DNA from: Halorussus limi
GTDB lineage: Archaea > Halobacteriota > Halobacteria > Halobacteriales > Haladaptataceae
NCBI RefSeq assembly: GCF_023238205.1
Contig: NZ_CP096659.1
Location: forward strand, 186,001 to 250,000
Length of the DNA stretch: 64,000 bases
Direction: 5' to 3'
How positions within the stretch are numbered: the first letter of the stretch is position 1; every line of letters begins with the position of its first letter. Of this stretch, positions 34,274-42,930 are shown one piece after another. The notes below the pieces were generated by a model, which saw only the letters and a list, made by a program, of their open reading frames with translations, did not search any database and was not told the origin of the DNA. A program made the translations under genes and the position numbers.

Positions 34274-35200
34274 ATGCAACCGCGACCTTCCACGTTCTCC
34301 ATCGTCGCGCGCGACCCCGAGACCGAAGCGGTCGGCGTGGCGGTCCAGTCGAAGTTCGTCAGCGTCGGCTCCGTGGTCCCGTTCGCCAGCGCCGACGCCG
34401 GAGCCATCGCCACCCAGAGCTTCGCCAACGTCGCCTACGGCCCGGACGGTCTCGACCTCCTGCGCGAGGGGAAGTCGGCCGAGGAGGTCGTCGAGGAACT
34501 GACCGACGACGACCCCGAGGCGGCCCAGCGACAGGTCGGCGTCGTCGGCCGGGACGGTTCCGTCGCGGCGTTCACGGGCGAGGAGTGCTTCGAGTTCGCG
34601 GGCGACCGGCAGGGTGAGAACTACACCGTGCAGGGCAACATCCTCGAGAACGAGGCGACCCTCGACGCGATGGAGGACGCCTATCGGGACACGGAGGGCG
34701 GCCTCCCGGAGCGACTCGTCGCCGCGCTCCACGCGGGTAACGAGGCGGGCGGCGACAAGCGCGGCGAACAGAGCGCGGCGCTCTACGTCGTCAAGCCCGA
34801 GGGCGGCTACGACGGCAAGAACGACCGCTGGATAGACGTACGCGTGGACGACCACGAGGCACCCATCGACGAACTCGAACGCGTGTTCAAACTCTACGAC
34901 GTGACCCTGCTGGAACGCGAGGAACCCGACGACGTGCGGAAGCTATCCGGCGAGACCGCCAGCGCGGTCACCGCGACGCTCGCGGACCTCGGGTTCTACG
35001 ACGACGAACCGACCGAGACGTTCGGCGAGACCGAGCGAGACGCCCTCGAAGCGTTCCGCGGGATGAACAACTTCGAGAACCACGACCTCGGGGTCGTCGA
35101 GGACGCGCTCGCCCGCGGGTGGGCCGACGCCGAGGGAACGGGCGAGGACCGCATGGTGGACGCCCTCTGGCACGGCCTGTCGCGCTTGGACCGGAAGTAA
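34274..35200 (+). CDS. DUF1028 domain protein (Ntn-hydrolase-like)
   Basis: A 308-residue protein from ATG 34274. The N-terminal part matches DUF1028: STFSIVARDPETEAVGVAVQSKFVSVGSVVPFA, then ATQSFANVAYGPDGLDLLREG and QGNILENEATLDAM. The fold is Ntn-hydrolase-like and the enzyme activity is not established. The last ~80 residues (ERVFKLYDVTLLEREEPDDV onward) form the small C-terminal peptidoglycan-binding-like helical domain often found in these proteins. No signal peptide. Confidence 0.9.
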   Translation: MQPRPSTFSIVARDPETEAVGVAVQSKFVSVGSVVPFASADAGAIATQSFANVAYGPDGLDLLREGKSAEEVVEELTDDDPEAAQRQVGVVGRDGSVAAFTGEECFEFAGDRQGENYTVQGNILENEATLDAMEDAYRDTEGGLPERLVAALHAGNEAGGDKRGEQSAALYVVKPEGGYDGKNDRWIDVRVDDHEAPIDELERVFKLYDVTLLEREEPDDVRKLSGETASAVTATLADLGFYDDEPTETFGETERDALEAFRGMNNFENHDLGVVEDALARGWADAEGTGEDRMVDALWHGLSRLDRK

Positions 35201-35314
35201 TCGCCCGTCGGTCGGGGACTCTCCGGACGACGCCGTTCCACGGTCTACGAACGCAGGACAACCCGAACGTCGTTCCCGCCGAACTCATTACGCACGAAAC
35301 CCAACGCACGCTAC

Positions 35315-35461
35315 ATGAGAGACGAGGAGGAAATCCGCGAGCAGTACGAGTTCCTGAAGGAGCACCTCGAAGACGAGGACATGCGCCACGAGGGAGTCAG
35401 ACAAATGTTCACGTACTACAAGCGGGCGCTCGGGTGGGTTCTGGAGGAGGAACACATTTAG
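35315..35461 (+). CDS. Small conserved haloarchaeal protein (48 aa)
   Basis: A 48-residue, highly charged helical protein: MRDEEEIREQYEFLKEHLED, then a Met/Arg-His-Glu turn and a second helix ending in WVLEEEHI. Codon use matches the neighbours, and the charge pattern is typical of real halophilic proteins. It is probably a helical hairpin. The function is unknown. Confidence 0.65.
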   Translation: MRDEEEIREQYEFLKEHLEDEDMRHEGVRQMFTYYKRALGWVLEEEHI

Positions 35462-35819
35462 CCCGTCTAACAAATTTAAAAATTTCGCCTCCACGGTTCT
35501 GAAACTGGTGTTTCAGCCGGGTACCGGTACAGCGTTCCGGCGGCGTTAGGTTTAAGTTGTTACGGCGTTTTGGTTCAGGTGACGCTTCGCTTGGAGGGCC
35601 GAAGCGTCAGCGGGGACCAATTCAGGGCGGCAAGCGGTTCGCGGGGCTTTTTCACCCCCGCGTGTTCCGCTTTCCTTTCCATATTCGCTTTCGAGTGTTT
35701 ACGAGTTCGAGAGCAGTGGCCGTATCCATTTCCAGTGATTCGATACTCGACAGGCGCCGCTCTCGTTCGAGAGATGCTCCCCGCACGCAGAATCGCCGAG
35801 GAGCGTCGCGCGTCGGGAC
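35462..35819. other. Non-coding stretch with a structured-RNA candidate
   Basis: A 358-bp gap between convergent genes with no acidic-protein-like reading frame. The first half contains the promoter-like and hairpin elements listed as an ncRNA candidate. I see nothing definable in 35690-35819. Confidence 0.5.
35575..35680 (+). ncRNA. Candidate structured non-coding RNA
   Basis: A TATA-like AGGTTTAAG (35548-35556) predicts a start near 35578. Two strong hairpins follow: TGACGCTTCG / CGAAGCGTCA (35580-35589 and 35600-35609, 10 bp, 10-nt loop) and a compound stem pairing AAGCGG with CCGCTT (35632-35637 and 35667-35672) around CGCGGGG / CCCCGCG (35640-35646 and 35656-35662). A pyrimidine-rich tail (TTTCCTTTCC) ends it. 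The layout suits an H/ACA-like guide or regulatory RNA, but no box could be assigned. It matches no RNA family I can recognise. Confidence 0.4.
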
Positions 35820-36110
35820 CTACTCGATTTCGAACGAGTCGTCCGCGCCGCTCTCCGACCCGCCGTCCTCGTCCCACTCCAGTTCGAACTCGACGCTGAG
35901 TTCGCCCGGCCCGCCGCCGCCGGGCGTCTCGCGTTCGGCTTTCACCTCGAAGGTCGGTTGCGCGGGCGGCGAGAGCGTCACCGACTGGTCGCCCGCCGAC
36001 AGCGTGAGGTCCTCGCCCGACTCCAATTTTTCGGCGACGGTCCGGAAGTAGGCGGCCACGTCGCTCTGACTCATGCGTCGCTCGGTTTTGAACAGCACTT
36101 CTTCTGGCAT
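35820..36110 (-). CDS. Amphi-Trp domain protein
   Basis: A 96-residue acidic protein. The N-terminal block EEVLFKTERRMSQSDVAAYFR, followed by VAEKLESGEDLTLSAGDQSVTL and the hydrophobic strand VEFELEW, is the amphi-Trp pattern common in haloarchaea. The C-terminal ~20 residues are a Gly/Glu/Asp tail. The function of the family is not established. It is divergent from the PadR gene. Confidence 0.82.
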   Translation of the reverse strand: MPEEVLFKTERRMSQSDVAAYFRTVAEKLESGEDLTLSAGDQSVTLSPPAQPTFEVKAERETPGGGGPGELSVEFELEWDEDGGSESGADDSFEIE

Positions 36111-36278
36111 GGAGACACGTACGGGGTCGGCGCGGATAAGTTCGCTGTCGAGCGTACCGGTCCGATTTCCGCGGACTCGGGGCCCGACGCCGACGTACCG
36201 GGACGGTTACACGCCGAGAGTCGGCCACGAAGGGCCGTTATCTTCATTTTCGTCGGCGTCCTAGCTGGTACGTTACTC

Positions 36279-36566
36279 ATGCACGACCTGACAGGTTTCC
36301 AGCGCGACTTGCTGTACGTCATCGCGGGGCTAGACGAACCGCACGGACTCGCTATCAAGGACGAACTGGAGAACTACTACGAGAAGGAGATTCACCACGG
36401 CCGACTCTACCCGAACCTCGATACGCTCGTGGACAAGGGGTTAGTCGAGAAGGGCCAGCGCGACCGACGGACCAACTTCTACACGCTGACCCGCCGAGGC
36501 GACCGAGAAATCGAGGCCCGCCGCGAGTGGGAGTCCCAGTACATCGAACTGAGCGTCGAAGCCTGA
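36279..36566 (+). CDS. PadR-family transcriptional regulator
   Basis: A 95-residue single-domain winged helix from ATG 36279. LTGFQRDLLYVIAGLDEPHG opens the fold; HHGRLYPNLDTLVDKGLVEK is the recognition helix and RRTNFYTLTRRGDREI the beta-wing. This is the PadR N-terminal type without the C-terminal dimerisation domain, as in many haloarchaeal members. It probably acts as a local repressor. The CTAGCTGGTACGTTACTC segment upstream is the likely promoter area. Confidence 0.92.
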   Translation: MHDLTGFQRDLLYVIAGLDEPHGLAIKDELENYYEKEIHHGRLYPNLDTLVDKGLVEKGQRDRRTNFYTLTRRGDREIEARREWESQYIELSVEA

Positions 36567-36696
36567 CACCGCTCGCAGGCCGTGAACGCCGCGGTCGGTC
36601 CGCCCGCCAGCACCGCCGTAAGCCCCGCCATTTGTCACTCCTTCGACGCGCTTCTGTCTCTCTGCTCGCGCGGTCCGTTCTCGGCCGCGCCGGACT

Positions 36697-37977
36697 TCAG
36701 CGGTCGGTCCGTCCCGGCGGCGTCTCGACGCCGTCGGACCCGTCCGCTCCGGTCTCGTCGCTCGCGCTCGTTCCGTCGGCGCTCGCGCTATCGGCGGCGT
36801 CGGCCGCCTCGGTCTCCCCCACCTCTGCGGACGAACCGCCGGAACCGAAGGTCTCGCCCGCGTTCGCCGCGGAAGGTTCGCGGTCGAATAGGTACGTGGG
36901 GTCCACCGCCCACGGCCGAATCGGTTCGCCCGCGACCAATTCCGGCAGGACGATGCGGACGAAGTGAACGACCAACACGAGAATCATCGGCCCGAGGAAG
37001 ATACCGTACCACCCGAACATGAGCGGGCCGAAGATGTACGCCAACATGACGAGTCCGACGTGGAGGTTCCGCCCCGAGACGTAGGGCCGCAACACAAGGT
37101 CCGGAATCGTGTCCACGACGACGAGCGAGACGACGAAGAACAGCGCCGGGAACCAGAGGAACGCGGGGTCGGCTAGCGCGGTCTCGATGCCGAGATACGC
37201 CGAAACCGGGAAGTACACCAGTTTCATCCCGACGATGGGGATGAGGCTGGCCGCGCCGGTCAGCAGACCCAACAGCGTCGGATACGGGATGACGAGTTCG
37301 GTCGGCGCGAACATGTTGAGCGTGTTGTACGACGCCGCGCCGATGGTCCCAGTGAGCAGCGCGTTCAGGATGTTGCCGAAGAAGATGCTGTTGAAGTCCC
37401 GGTCGACCGCCCGAACGTACGCCTCCGCGACGCCGCCCTCGTCGCCGAACTGTCGGCGGAAGAACCGCGAGAGTCGGTGGTCGTCGCGGAGCAGGTAGAA
37501 CGCGATTGCTATCATCACGAACAGGTGGAGGACCGCGTTGCCGATGAACCCGAGATACCCCAGCGCCGAGCGGCCGATCTCCTCGATCAGCGCGGGGTCG
37601 GGGTTCGCCAGCAACTCCTCGGGACTCCGGGCCAGCGTCGAAACGTCGATGTAGGGCTGAATCGCCCCCTGTAGCCCGTCTATGTCGGTCTTCTTGGCGA
37701 TGTTGTTGAACTCCTGTAGCCCGATGGCCGCGGTGTAGGCCATCAGGAGCAACACCGGGAGCGCCAGCGCGAACAGCGCGGTCGCGGCGGCCAGACTCGC
37801 CGGACGGATGCGCCGCCGGAGGCGCTTGTACACCGGCCGGGTCGCGTAGTAGAGGAAGATGCCGAAGACGAAGGTGCCGACGAACGAGTAGACGACGTAC
37901 AGCACCGCCGCTCCCAGCACCAACCCGACCAGCCACCAGCCGATTCGCGTCCGGTCGATGTCCAGACCGCCGACCAT
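36697..37977 (-). CDS. AI-2E transporter family permease
   Basis: A 426-residue membrane protein from ATG 37977 (MVGGLDIDRTRIGWW). It has about eight helices: a pair near the N-terminus, a large loop (LQGAIQPYIDVSTLARSPEE), then helices containing the family motif LLTGTIGAASY, LLGLLTGAASLIPIVGMKLVY and the C-terminal FGWYGIFLGPMILVLV. The last ~60 residues are an acidic Ser/Ala/Asp tail outside the membrane. The family covers AI-2 exporters, PerM and Na+/H+ antiporter-like members; the substrate is unknown. Confidence 0.92.
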   Translation of the reverse strand: MVGGLDIDRTRIGWWLVGLVLGAAVLYVVYSFVGTFVFGIFLYYATRPVYKRLRRRIRPASLAAATALFALALPVLLLMAYTAAIGLQEFNNIAKKTDIDGLQGAIQPYIDVSTLARSPEELLANPDPALIEEIGRSALGYLGFIGNAVLHLFVMIAIAFYLLRDDHRLSRFFRRQFGDEGGVAEAYVRAVDRDFNSIFFGNILNALLTGTIGAASYNTLNMFAPTELVIPYPTLLGLLTGAASLIPIVGMKLVYFPVSAYLGIETALADPAFLWFPALFFVVSLVVVDTIPDLVLRPYVSGRNLHVGLVMLAYIFGPLMFGWYGIFLGPMILVLVVHFVRIVLPELVAGEPIRPWAVDPTYLFDREPSAANAGETFGSGGSSAEVGETEAADAADSASADGTSASDETGADGSDGVETPPGRTDR

Positions 37978-38178
37978 ACCCAAGCCACTCGGGCGCTCTG
38001 GTAAAAATGTTCGCAGTCCGTGGGGTTCGGTTTCGAACCGACGCAAGTTCGCCAACCGACCGATGGCGGTCCGGCCGGCCGCCCCGAGTCCGCCAGACCG
38101 GGTGACGGCGCGACGGTACGCCGTCACACCTATTAGACCGGGGAGACATAGCTATCACTACATAGAGGTGGCGAGAGA

Positions 38179-39444
38179 GTGCCGGGTATCGCCGACTTCC
38201 TGACGCAGGTTCCCCTCGACAGCGAGGTGGTTCGCATCGCGCTGGCCGGCGCGCTGGGACTGTTCCTCGGACTGGAGCGCGAGTGGTCACACAAGCCCGC
38301 CGGCATCCGGACCTTCACGCTCATCAGCCTGCTCGGTGCGGTGTTCACCCTGCTCGACGAGGACGTTCTCCTCCTGCTCGGTGGCCTGCTCGTCATCGTG
38401 CAGGGTATCATGCTCGGCGTGCAGGGGCTGATGGCCGACGAGGAGGAAGAGGAGGGCCTGTCGCTGACGACTTCGGTGTCGATGCTGGTCTCGTTCGGCG
38501 TCGGCGCGCTCGTGATGCAGGGGCACATCCTCGTGGGCGTGACGGTGGCGGTGCTGTCGTCGCTGCTGCTCGTCCTCAAGCGCGAACTCCACAGTCTCGC
38601 GTGGGGGATGTCCCGGCAGGAGCTCCGGTCGGCCGTCGAGTTCGCCATCCTCGCGTTCGTCATCTACCCGCTCTTGCCCGACGAGCAGTTCGCCTTCGGC
38701 ATCGAACCCCGCGTGGTCTGGCTGATGGTCGTCACGGTCGCGGCCATCGGCATCGTCAACTACGCCGTCGTGACGACCTACGGCGGCCGAGGAATCGCGG
38801 TCACGGGGTTCTTCGGCGGACTCGCGTCCTCGACCGCGGTCGTCGGGACGATGCTCGACCACGTGCGCCAGCGCCCCGAAGCGGCGTCCTACGGCGTGGC
38901 GGCCATCCTGCTCGCCGACGCCGCAATGGCGGTCCGGAACCTCGCCATCGCGCTGGCGTTCACCTTCGGCAGCCCGAAGCCGATTCTCTACGGCGCGATA
39001 CTCCCGCTGGGCACGGTCATCCTCGGAAGCGTGGCCATCGCGGCGTACGCGGCCGACTGGTCCGAGCAGGTGGACATCGACCTCGAGAGCCCGTTCTCGC
39101 TCCGGAACGCGCTCGGGTTCGGAGCCATCTTCCTGCTGGTCATCGTGGGCGGCGCGCTCGCCCAACAGCAGTTCGGCTCCGCCGGGTTCTACGTCACCGC
39201 GATTCTCTCGGGACTGGTCTCCAGCGCGGGCGCGACCTCCTCGGCGGTCCTGCTCTACATGGGCGGCACTATCGACGCTCAGACCTCCGTCTTCGGCATC
39301 CTGCTGGCGACCGCCTCGTCCATCGTCGTGAAGGCCGCGCTGACTGTCTCGGCTCCCGACAAGAGCTTCAGCTATCGGGTCGCGGCGTGGAGCGGCGTCC
39401 TGCTCGCGGGGTCGGCGGTCGTCGCGGCGCTGGCGGCGGTGTAG
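38179..39444 (+). CDS. MgtC/SapB and DUF4010 membrane protein
   Basis: A 421-residue protein from GTG 38179, with about 12 hydrophobic helices. The N-terminal third matches the MgtC/SapB fold (IALAGALGLFLGLEREW, AGIRTFTLISLLGAVFTLL), and the C-terminal part is DUF4010 (GFFGGLASSTAVVGTML, LLADAAMAVRNLAIALAF, SGLVSSAGATSSAVLLYMGG). Function is thought to be in ion homeostasis or transport but is not proven. It is divergent from the AI-2E permease gene with a 200-bp gap holding TATA-like elements. Confidence 0.9.
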   Translation: MPGIADFLTQVPLDSEVVRIALAGALGLFLGLEREWSHKPAGIRTFTLISLLGAVFTLLDEDVLLLLGGLLVIVQGIMLGVQGLMADEEEEEGLSLTTSVSMLVSFGVGALVMQGHILVGVTVAVLSSLLLVLKRELHSLAWGMSRQELRSAVEFAILAFVIYPLLPDEQFAFGIEPRVVWLMVVTVAAIGIVNYAVVTTYGGRGIAVTGFFGGLASSTAVVGTMLDHVRQRPEAASYGVAAILLADAAMAVRNLAIALAFTFGSPKPILYGAILPLGTVILGSVAIAAYAADWSEQVDIDLESPFSLRNALGFGAIFLLVIVGGALAQQQFGSAGFYVTAILSGLVSSAGATSSAVLLYMGGTIDAQTSVFGILLATASSIVVKAALTVSAPDKSFSYRVAAWSGVLLAGSAVVAALAAV

Positions 39445-39619
39445 TTCCGTCCCCGGTTCCGTCGGCGGCGGAACCTCGACCGTGACGCCGTCGGTGATTC
39501 CGCGCGGCGCAGTGCCAGCAGAAGTCGAACTTCGGACGGAGAGTTCGGACCTCTTGCAATTGTTGCCCGAAGCGCAAGAAACCAATTCAATTAAAGGGTG
39601 TCTCTTCATACCCCGTGTC

Positions 39620-40951
39620 ATGGACAGAGACACCGCAGAACCGGCGGTCGAAGACATGCCCGGAAAGCGAGCGGAAGAGTGGGCCGACTACCACCACCAG
39701 TTCTCTGCACCGAGCACCTACGTCTACGACTTCGTCTGGGACTTCACCGCGGAGGCGGAGGGACCGTTCTGTACCGACGTGGACGGCAACGTCCTGATGG
39801 ACTTCACCAGCCACGTCGCGGCCGCGCCGCTGGGGTACAACAACCCCAAAATCATGGAGAAGTTCGAGGAGTTCGACCTCGTGGACCCGACGAAAATCGC
39901 GGGGCAGGACTTCTACGCCTCGGGTGGCTGGCCGCCCGAGGACCCGGAACTCCCCGGCCCGACCCAGTTGATGGACCGGCTGACCGACCTGACCAGCCAC
40001 TACGACATGGACACCGTCTTCCTCTCGAACTCGGGCGCGGAGGCGGTCGAGAACGCCATCAAAATCTGCTACGCGCAGGGCGGCCACCGGGCGTTCACCT
40101 TCGACGGCGCGTTCCACGGCCGGACCCTCGGCGCGCTCAGCCTCAACCGCTCGAAGGTCAACCACCGGAAGGGCTACCCCGAAATCGGGGGCGTCGTCTC
40201 GGTCCCGTACCCCTCCACATCGAAGGAGTACGAGGAGAAGTGGCTCACCGACGGTCCCGGCGGCAACGTCGTGGCGGACAAACTCGACCCCAAGCAGGGC
40301 GTCATCGACCCCGACGAGGTGGCGTACATCATCCTCGAACCCGTGCAGGGCGAGGGCGGCTACCGCGTCCCCCACGACGGGTTCGTCAGCGACCTCGCCG
40401 AGATTCGCGAGCGGTACGACGTGAACGTCATCAGCGACGAGATTCAGGCCGGAATGGGCCGGACGGGCGAGATGTGGGGCATCGACCACCTCGACCTCGA
40501 ACCGGACGTCATCACCTCGGCGAAGGGTCTCCGGGCCGGCGCGACGGTCGCTAACTCCGAAGTGTTCCCGAAGGAGAAGGCGCGGCTCTCCTCGACGTGG
40601 GGCGCGGGCAAAATCGTGGACTCGATGCAGGGCGTGTTCACCGTCGACGCCATCCGCGAGTACGACCTGCTCGACAACGTGACCGAGCGCGGCCGCCAGA
40701 TGACCGAACTCCTCGAAGACGCCGAACTCCCGAACGTCATCGACGTGCGGGGCCGCGGCCTGATGCTCGCGGTCGAGTTCGACACCCAGGAGCGCCGCGA
40801 AGCGGTCGTCAAGGCCGCCCTCAAGCGCGGCCTGCTGACCCTCGGCTGTGGCCACAAGACGCTCCGACTCCTGCCGCCGCTCGACGTGACCGAGCGCGAA
40901 ATCGAACTCGCCTTCGACCTGTTCAGCGCCGCGGTCGAAGACGTGGCCTGA
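39620..40951 (+). CDS. Class III aminotransferase (PLP-dependent, GabT/ornithine-type)
   Basis: A 443-residue protein from ATG 39620, about 30 nt after an AATTAAAGG TATA-like box. Landmarks: DVDGNVLMDFTSHVAAAPLGYNN, SNSGAEAVENAIKI, FHGRTLGALSLNRSK, ILEPVQGEGGYRVP, DEIQAGMGRTGEMWG with the PLP-contacting Asp, and the PLP lysine in ITSAKGLRAG. It transfers an amino group from an omega-amino acid to a keto acid. The substrate (4-aminobutyrate, lysine, ornithine or other) cannot be fixed by sequence alone. Confidence 0.93.
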   Translation: MDRDTAEPAVEDMPGKRAEEWADYHHQFSAPSTYVYDFVWDFTAEAEGPFCTDVDGNVLMDFTSHVAAAPLGYNNPKIMEKFEEFDLVDPTKIAGQDFYASGGWPPEDPELPGPTQLMDRLTDLTSHYDMDTVFLSNSGAEAVENAIKICYAQGGHRAFTFDGAFHGRTLGALSLNRSKVNHRKGYPEIGGVVSVPYPSTSKEYEEKWLTDGPGGNVVADKLDPKQGVIDPDEVAYIILEPVQGEGGYRVPHDGFVSDLAEIRERYDVNVISDEIQAGMGRTGEMWGIDHLDLEPDVITSAKGLRAGATVANSEVFPKEKARLSSTWGAGKIVDSMQGVFTVDAIREYDLLDNVTERGRQMTELLEDAELPNVIDVRGRGLMLAVEFDTQERREAVVKAALKRGLLTLGCGHKTLRLLPPLDVTEREIELAFDLFSAAVEDVA

Positions 40952-41122
40952 GCGGTCTCTCGGGCGTTCGTTCTCTCTCGGCTACTGGTTCTCTCGCGGG
41001 CCGTCGTTCTCCGTCGAACATTCGTCCTCTCTCGGTCTCGGTTCGCTCGGCAACGGTCTCGGTACTCTCAGCCTCAGTTTGGTTCGCTGGGCCTCCCTCT
41101 TCCGAATCGCTGCTCCGCCATG

Positions 41123-42301
41123 CTACTCCAGCGCCAGAAGGTGATACGCCGACTCGCCGGTCTGAGCGACGACGTAGAGGACGCCGTCGTCGAGCGTCGG
41201 GCCGGGGCCGACGCGGCCGTGGAAACTCCGTTCGAACCGGACCGCCGGACCGTCGGCCAGCGGCACCGACTTCGGTGTCGGGTCGAGCGCGTAGAGGGCG
41301 TCGCCGCCGACGAACAGCGTGTCGCGGCCGAGCGCCGGCGCGGTGTGTCGCCAGTCGCCCGTGTCGAACCGCCACCGCTCCTCGCCGGTGTCCGTGTCGA
41401 GCGCGCGGAGGTCGTCCGTGCCGTTCGCGTAGAGATGGTCTTCGACGGCCAAGCCGCCGTCCGCCCATCCCGTCTCCGTCGCCCAGTCGACGTCTCGTCG
41501 GGGCACGTTTTCGAGGAGGATGCCGTACGTCCGGCCGTCGCGACAGTTGACGTAGACCGCGTCGGTGTCGGCCGTCGGCGGGGACCTCGGCACGGCGGGA
41601 AAGTTCCACTCGCCCGCGGCGACGCCCTCGGGACCGACGAGAAACAGTTTCCCGGCCTCGCTGGCGACCGCGACGTAGTGCCCGAAGTGGACGGCGGGGG
41701 ACCCGAGGAGTCGACCGAACAACTGGCGCGACCAGTCGGTCTCGCCGGTCTCGGGGTCGAGAGCGAAGAGGGTCTCGTCCGCGGGGACGTAGAGTCGCTT
41801 TCCGGCGTAGGTCGCGGGCGCTCGCACCGAGACATCCTCGCCGAGCGTCCGCTTCCAGCGCGGTTCGCCGGTCGGGGCGTCGAGCGCGACGACGCCGTCC
41901 GTCGTCCCGGCGTAGAGCGTCTCGCCGCGAACGAGCGGGAGCGTCCGAATCTCGGGGGCGCGCCACGCCTCGGACCCGTCGGCGGCGTCGAGGGCGCGGA
42001 GGCCGTCGGAGAGGTAGTAGACGCGGCCGCCCGCCGCGATTGGTTCGTGCTGGCGCAGTTGAGGCACCTCGACGCGCCACCGCTCGGTCACGCCGTCGGT
42101 CGGGGCCTTCCCGTCCCCGACCGCGCGGGTGTTTCCGGCGTTACAGCCGAAACTCGACCAGTCGCCGTTCGCGCCGTAGGCGTGTCCGTCGGGGTCCGGT
42201 AGCTCTTCGACGCCGGACTTCGGCGGGTCGTTCGGCGTCGCGGTGCATCCGGCGAGCGTCGTCGCTCCGAGGGCGGCGAGGAACGTCCGTCGAGAGGGCA
42301 T
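41123..42301 (-). CDS. PQQ-like beta-propeller Tat lipoprotein
   Basis: A 392-residue protein from ATG 42301. The N-terminus MPSRRTFLAALGATTLAGC has a twin Arg and a lipobox, so it is exported folded and lipid-anchored. The mature part has repeated propeller blades marked by (A/V)LDxxTGEExW-type strands, for example ALDAADGSEAWRAPE, ALDAPTGEPRWKRTL, ALDPETGETDWSRQL and ALDTDTGEERWRFDT. PQQ itself is not implied; these propellers often serve as scaffolds or BamB-like interaction modules. It stands alone, convergent with the aminotransferase. Confidence 0.9.
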   Translation of the reverse strand: MPSRRTFLAALGATTLAGCTATPNDPPKSGVEELPDPDGHAYGANGDWSSFGCNAGNTRAVGDGKAPTDGVTERWRVEVPQLRQHEPIAAGGRVYYLSDGLRALDAADGSEAWRAPEIRTLPLVRGETLYAGTTDGVVALDAPTGEPRWKRTLGEDVSVRAPATYAGKRLYVPADETLFALDPETGETDWSRQLFGRLLGSPAVHFGHYVAVASEAGKLFLVGPEGVAAGEWNFPAVPRSPPTADTDAVYVNCRDGRTYGILLENVPRRDVDWATETGWADGGLAVEDHLYANGTDDLRALDTDTGEERWRFDTGDWRHTAPALGRDTLFVGGDALYALDPTPKSVPLADGPAVRFERSFHGRVGPGPTLDDGVLYVVAQTGESAYHLLALE

Positions 42302-42421
42302 ACGCTCGCCGTCTCGTTCGAGGAGGATAGGTTTTCTCACACGTTTCGGGCGTCGGTCCCCGGCGGGCGCTTCGCCAGATTCCCGACAAGATTGATAACG
42401 GGAATCCCCGATGTTACGACC

Positions 42422-42871
42422 ATGTATCAGCTCAGCGATTCCCTCCGCGAGGAGTCCTCCCCGGTTGCGAGGCTCCTCGGCGCGATTCGGAGTCGGGTCG
42501 CGGGCGCGCTCGGCGTGGTCGCGGTCCTCGCCGTCGTCGCGCTTCCGGACCCGCTCCCGGCGCTCCCGCCCGGGGCCTACGCGGTCGTGGGCGCGGTCGA
42601 AGGTATCGGTCTCGCGGTCGCGGCCGAGAACCTCATGTGGCGGCCCGCCAAGCGGTTCGACTGGGCGCGCGCGAGCAGACGAGTCGGCGGCGTCGCCGCG
42701 GCGGCCGCGCTGTTCGTCGTCGCCATGGCCGCGCTCGGCGTGGACCTCGGGCCGCGCGACCGGGCGCTGTTGGCCGGGTTCTGCCTCTCGGGACCGGCCG
42801 CCATCGCCGCGCTCGACTACCTCAAGGCGCGGGTGCAGGCCGACCTGCTCGGGAGCGAGTCGGCGACGTGA
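42422..42871 (+). CDS. Membrane protein of unknown function (149 aa)
   Basis: Begins at ATG 42422 (MYQLSDSLREESSPVARLLG). There are four hydrophobic stretches (AGALGVVAVLAVVAL, AYAVVGAVEGIGLAVAA, VGGVAAAAALFVVAMAALGV, ALLAGFCLSGPAAIAAL). A basic segment (WRPAKRFDWARASRR) lies between helices 2 and 3. No family is recognised. It ends 59 nt before alaX. Confidence 0.72.
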   Translation: MYQLSDSLREESSPVARLLGAIRSRVAGALGVVAVLAVVALPDPLPALPPGAYAVVGAVEGIGLAVAAENLMWRPAKRFDWARASRRVGGVAAAAALFVVAMAALGVDLGPRDRALLAGFCLSGPAAIAALDYLKARVQADLLGSESAT

Positions 42872-42930
42872 CTCGCCGGCCCCGCCGACCGACGTGACGT
42901 TTTAGTCACCCCGGCTACTTCTCTCGCGGT

